Assembly: GCF_016031615.1 (NCBI RefSeq) | Contig: NZ_JACYXC010000001.1 | Span: 6,820,001-6,884,000 of the forward strand | DNA length: 64,000 nt | Direction: 5' to 3' | From: Streptomyces pactum | GTDB lineage: Bacteria > Actinomycetota > Actinomycetes > Streptomycetales > Streptomycetaceae | In this document: piece after piece, positions 62,117 through 64,000 of the stretch | Numbering within the stretch: position 1 is the first letter of the stretch | How the letters are laid out: each line of letters starts with the position of its first letter | Program-made: the position numbers and the translations under genes | Notes under the pieces: generated by a model | Seen by the model: the letters and a program-made list of their open reading frames with translations, nothing else | What the model was told of the DNA's origin: nothing | Databases searched by the model: none

Positions 62117-62771
62117 GGACGTACCGCCGACCGCCGGTGACGTGGCACGGGTCCCACCGCCGTTGACGTGGCGCCGGGCCGGCCGCCGGTGGCCTGCTGC
62201 CGAGGGGGATGGACCCGGGCGGCCGCGTGCCGACAGCGGCCGTGGCGGTACGCGGGCGGTCGCGTACCCCGCGTGGCGGCACGGCACGGACGGGCCGGCG
62301 GCGGGTCCGCGCGACGGGCTCCGGCCACCGGCTGTCACCTCAACCTATGCCGGCTCCGCGGCGCCCGCCGCCAGCCCCGGGGCTCTGCTGGTTCTCGGCC
62401 GGTCGCTTCACCTTCCCCGGCTACCGGTGCGCCACGACGCGTCGAACGGCGCCGGAACGTGCCGTCCGGGGCGTGCCACCCCCACGGGCGACCCGGACCC
62501 GGCTCCTCGGCGGCACGGCGCGACGCTGCGCGGATCAGTCCCGCCCACCCCGCCGGTGAGCTGCGGGAACATGCTCCGGGGAACGGCCGCCCCGGCGCCG
62601 CGGCCCGGTCCGCCACCGCCCGCGGCGCGGACCCCGGCACGCCGCACGGGCACACCTGCCCCAGCTCCGACGGGCGGACGAACCGGGTTCCGGCGATCCC
62701 GTCCTCCGTACCGGGCTGAATGGACACCCGCCGGCGCACCGGCCCGGCGCATCGACCCGAAGGGAAAACCG
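62117..62771. other. Long spacer without a recognisable gene
   Basis: About 650 bases separate the two membrane-protein genes. Frames on both strands are open but give Arg/Pro/Ala-rich sequence without motifs. A GAAGGGA ribosome site marks the right end, for the next small gene. Confidence 0.5.
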
Positions 62772-62945
62772 GTGTCCACACTTCCGCTGCTCGTCCTGCT
62801 GCTCACGGCCGTCGTCACCCTGCAGCTCCTCGGCACCCTGGCCTACCTGACCCACCGGCACCCACGACTGGCCGCCCGGCTCGGTGTCGCCGGAACCTTC
62901 GCCGCCGTGCTCGTCGCCCTCCGGGCGCTCATCGTGGCCCGGTGA
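62772..62945 (+). CDS. Small two-helix membrane protein
   Basis: The 57-residue product begins at GTG 62772, seven bases after a GAAGGGA ribosome site. It has two hydrophobic segments, TLPLLVLLLTAVVTLQLLGTLAYL and LGVAGTFAAVLVALRALIVA, joined by a basic THRHPRLAAR loop that should face the cytoplasm. I do not recognise a family. The frame is open far upstream, but that part is Arg/Pro-rich and unlikely to be coding. It stands alone between the DUF6328-like gene and the decarboxylase gene. Confidence 0.55.
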   Translation: MSTLPLLVLLLTAVVTLQLLGTLAYLTHRHPRLAARLGVAGTFAAVLVALRALIVAR

Positions 62946-63095
62946 CCCGCACGGCCACGGCCGGGGCACCCGGACACCGTCCCTGCCGGCGGTGGGCCGG
63001 GCCGGCCCTCGGTGTCGGTGTTTCCGTCAGCCCCGGCGGGGACGGGCCGGGACCGGACCCGGCGCGTGCCACGGCCCGGGACCCGTGGTCCGGCG

Positions 63096-64000
63096 TCACT
63101 CCGACGACGGGAACCGGCCGCCGGCGGCGTCCGCGGCGGCGTCCTCGCGGAGCACCCGGACGGTGCGCAGCCCGGGGTCGGTGGCGTCGGGCAGCTGCAT
63201 CCCCGCGGCCACCCCGGAGGTCAGGTAGCGCAGTACCGGTTCGGTGAGCCGCTCACCGGGCAGCGCGGTCGGGATGCCCGGGGGGTAGGGCGTCAGCATC
63301 TCGGCGCTGACCCGGCCGGCCGCCTCCGTCACCGGAACGTCCTCCACCGGCCCGAAGTACGCGTCCCGGGGCAGGCGGCTCTGCTCCATCCGCAGCTCGG
63401 CGGGGGAGGGGACGGCCACCGAGGAGGCGCCGGGCAGCTCCCCGGCGTGGCCGGCGAAGTCCTCCAGCGCGCTGACCAGCGCGCCCGCGGTGGAGGTGTC
63501 GTCGGCGTGGGTGAGCTGGGCGTTGATGCGGCGGTGGTCCGCCAGGTGCACGGCGATGTGCCGGTGCTCCCGCAGCCAGTCGGCCGCCACGTAGCCGGTG
63601 GTGTCCAGGTCGGCGACGTCCACCACGACCGGCAGCGGGTCGAAGTCGTGTGCCAGGCCGTCACCGACCAGGTCCGCGCGGTCGTTGACGTGCAGTCCGG
63701 GGATGCCCTCGACGGCCGTCCGCACCTTCGCGGCCAGCTCCAGCGCGTTGCCGAGCAGTTCGTGGCCGTGCAGCACCATCTGGCGGCGCCACCCGTCGAG
63801 CGCCGCGTACACCGGCACCGAGGGGCTGGTGGTGCCCAGCAGGTCCGCCCGCGACCGCAGCACCGCCGGATCGACCAGGTCGCCCTGGAGGTGGAAGACC
63901 GAACCCTGCTCCAGCCCGCTGCCCATCTTGTGGATGCTGGTCACACAGATGTCGGCGCCCGCGTCCATCGCCCAGGCGGGCAGCTCGGGGTGGAACGGCA
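63096..64000 (-). CDS. Orn/Lys/Arg decarboxylase-type protein (partial, 5' part beyond the window)
   Basis: This is the C-terminal 300 residues of a fold-type I PLP decarboxylase of the Orn/Lys/Arg family, which makes polyamine precursors such as cadaverine, putrescine or agmatine. The visible part begins FHPELPAWAMDAGADICVTSIHK, where the Lys binds PLP, then the SGLEQGSVFHLQGD and LLGTTSPSVPVYAALDG segments. Near the end are AYFGPVEDVPVTEAAGRVSAE and LTPYPPGIPTALPGER, typical of the C-terminal domain. The start lies beyond base 64000. Substrate preference cannot be judged. Confidence 0.92.
   Translation of the reverse strand, partial: PFHPELPAWAMDAGADICVTSIHKMGSGLEQGSVFHLQGDLVDPAVLRSRADLLGTTSPSVPVYAALDGWRRQMVLHGHELLGNALELAAKVRTAVEGIPGLHVNDRADLVGDGLAHDFDPLPVVVDVADLDTTGYVAADWLREHRHIAVHLADHRRINAQLTHADDTSTAGALVSALEDFAGHAGELPGASSVAVPSPAELRMEQSRLPRDAYFGPVEDVPVTEAAGRVSAEMLTPYPPGIPTALPGERLTEPVLRYLTSGVAAGMQLPDATDPGLRTVRVLREDAAADAAGGRFPSSE

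Overview
The window looks like Streptomyces chromosome, or that of a very close relative. GC content is very high throughout, GTG starts are common and many genes overlap by 1-4 bases. The gene set is typical of a mycelial actinomycete: MurT/GatD, SpoIIE-type phosphatases joined to HATPase domains, secreted Tap- and SGAP-like peptidases, and a urease operon in the order ureA-B-C-F-G-D. From memory only, the gene order resembles the S. coelicolor SCO12xx core region. No phage, insertion sequence, CRISPR array or tRNA was seen.

Layout. 1-4.2 kb: biotin genes bioB-bioA-bioD (minus; bioD is cut by the window edge) divergent from bioF. 5-9.5 kb: a small HATPase, a cyclase-homology protein, an NlpC/P60 hydrolase behind a c-di-AMP riboswitch and a Crp-like box, and an M28 aminopeptidase. 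10.5-15.4 kb: urease operon, with a one-base frameshift in ureG. 15.5-20.9 kb: a tripeptidyl aminopeptidase, an NmrA-like reductase behind a SoxR-type promoter, a small membrane protein, a YncE-like propeller and a LysR regulator. 21-26.2 kb: ctaG, pfkA, gatD-murT and def. 26.2-33.7 kb: a TetR/acyl-CoA dehydrogenase pair, a multiply frameshifted ada-alkA, a GAF-PAS-GAF-SpoIIE phosphatase and a bacterial GIDE-like membrane protein. 33.8-36.9 kb: cobalt ECF transporter cbiMNQO behind a cobalamin riboswitch. 37-47.1 kb: two large SpoIIE/HATPase sensors flanking an aldo/keto reductase and a divergent ATP-dependent DNA ligase/LigD-type primase-polymerase pair. 47.5-64 kb: type II thioesterase, MarR/prolyl aminopeptidase, a ferritin-like protein, an aldehyde dehydrogenase, phenylacetate-CoA ligase with a PaaR-like box, an LLM oxidoreductase/TetR pair with twin operators, an acyl-CoA thioesterase, GH65 phosphorylase, small membrane proteins and a partial Orn/Lys/Arg decarboxylase.

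How parts work together. Two riboswitches (c-di-AMP, cobalamin), one SoxR-like promoter and several palindromic operators set the local regulation. The three SpoIIE phosphatases plus the stand-alone HATPase suggest a concentration of partner-switching signalling, although no sigma or anti-anti-sigma gene lies nearby.

Caution. Three genes (ureG, ada-alkA, cbiN) carry apparent one-base indels, at least two of them clearly in G/C runs, and the DNA ligase has no stop codon where its homology ends. Residual sequencing errors are therefore as likely as real lesions.
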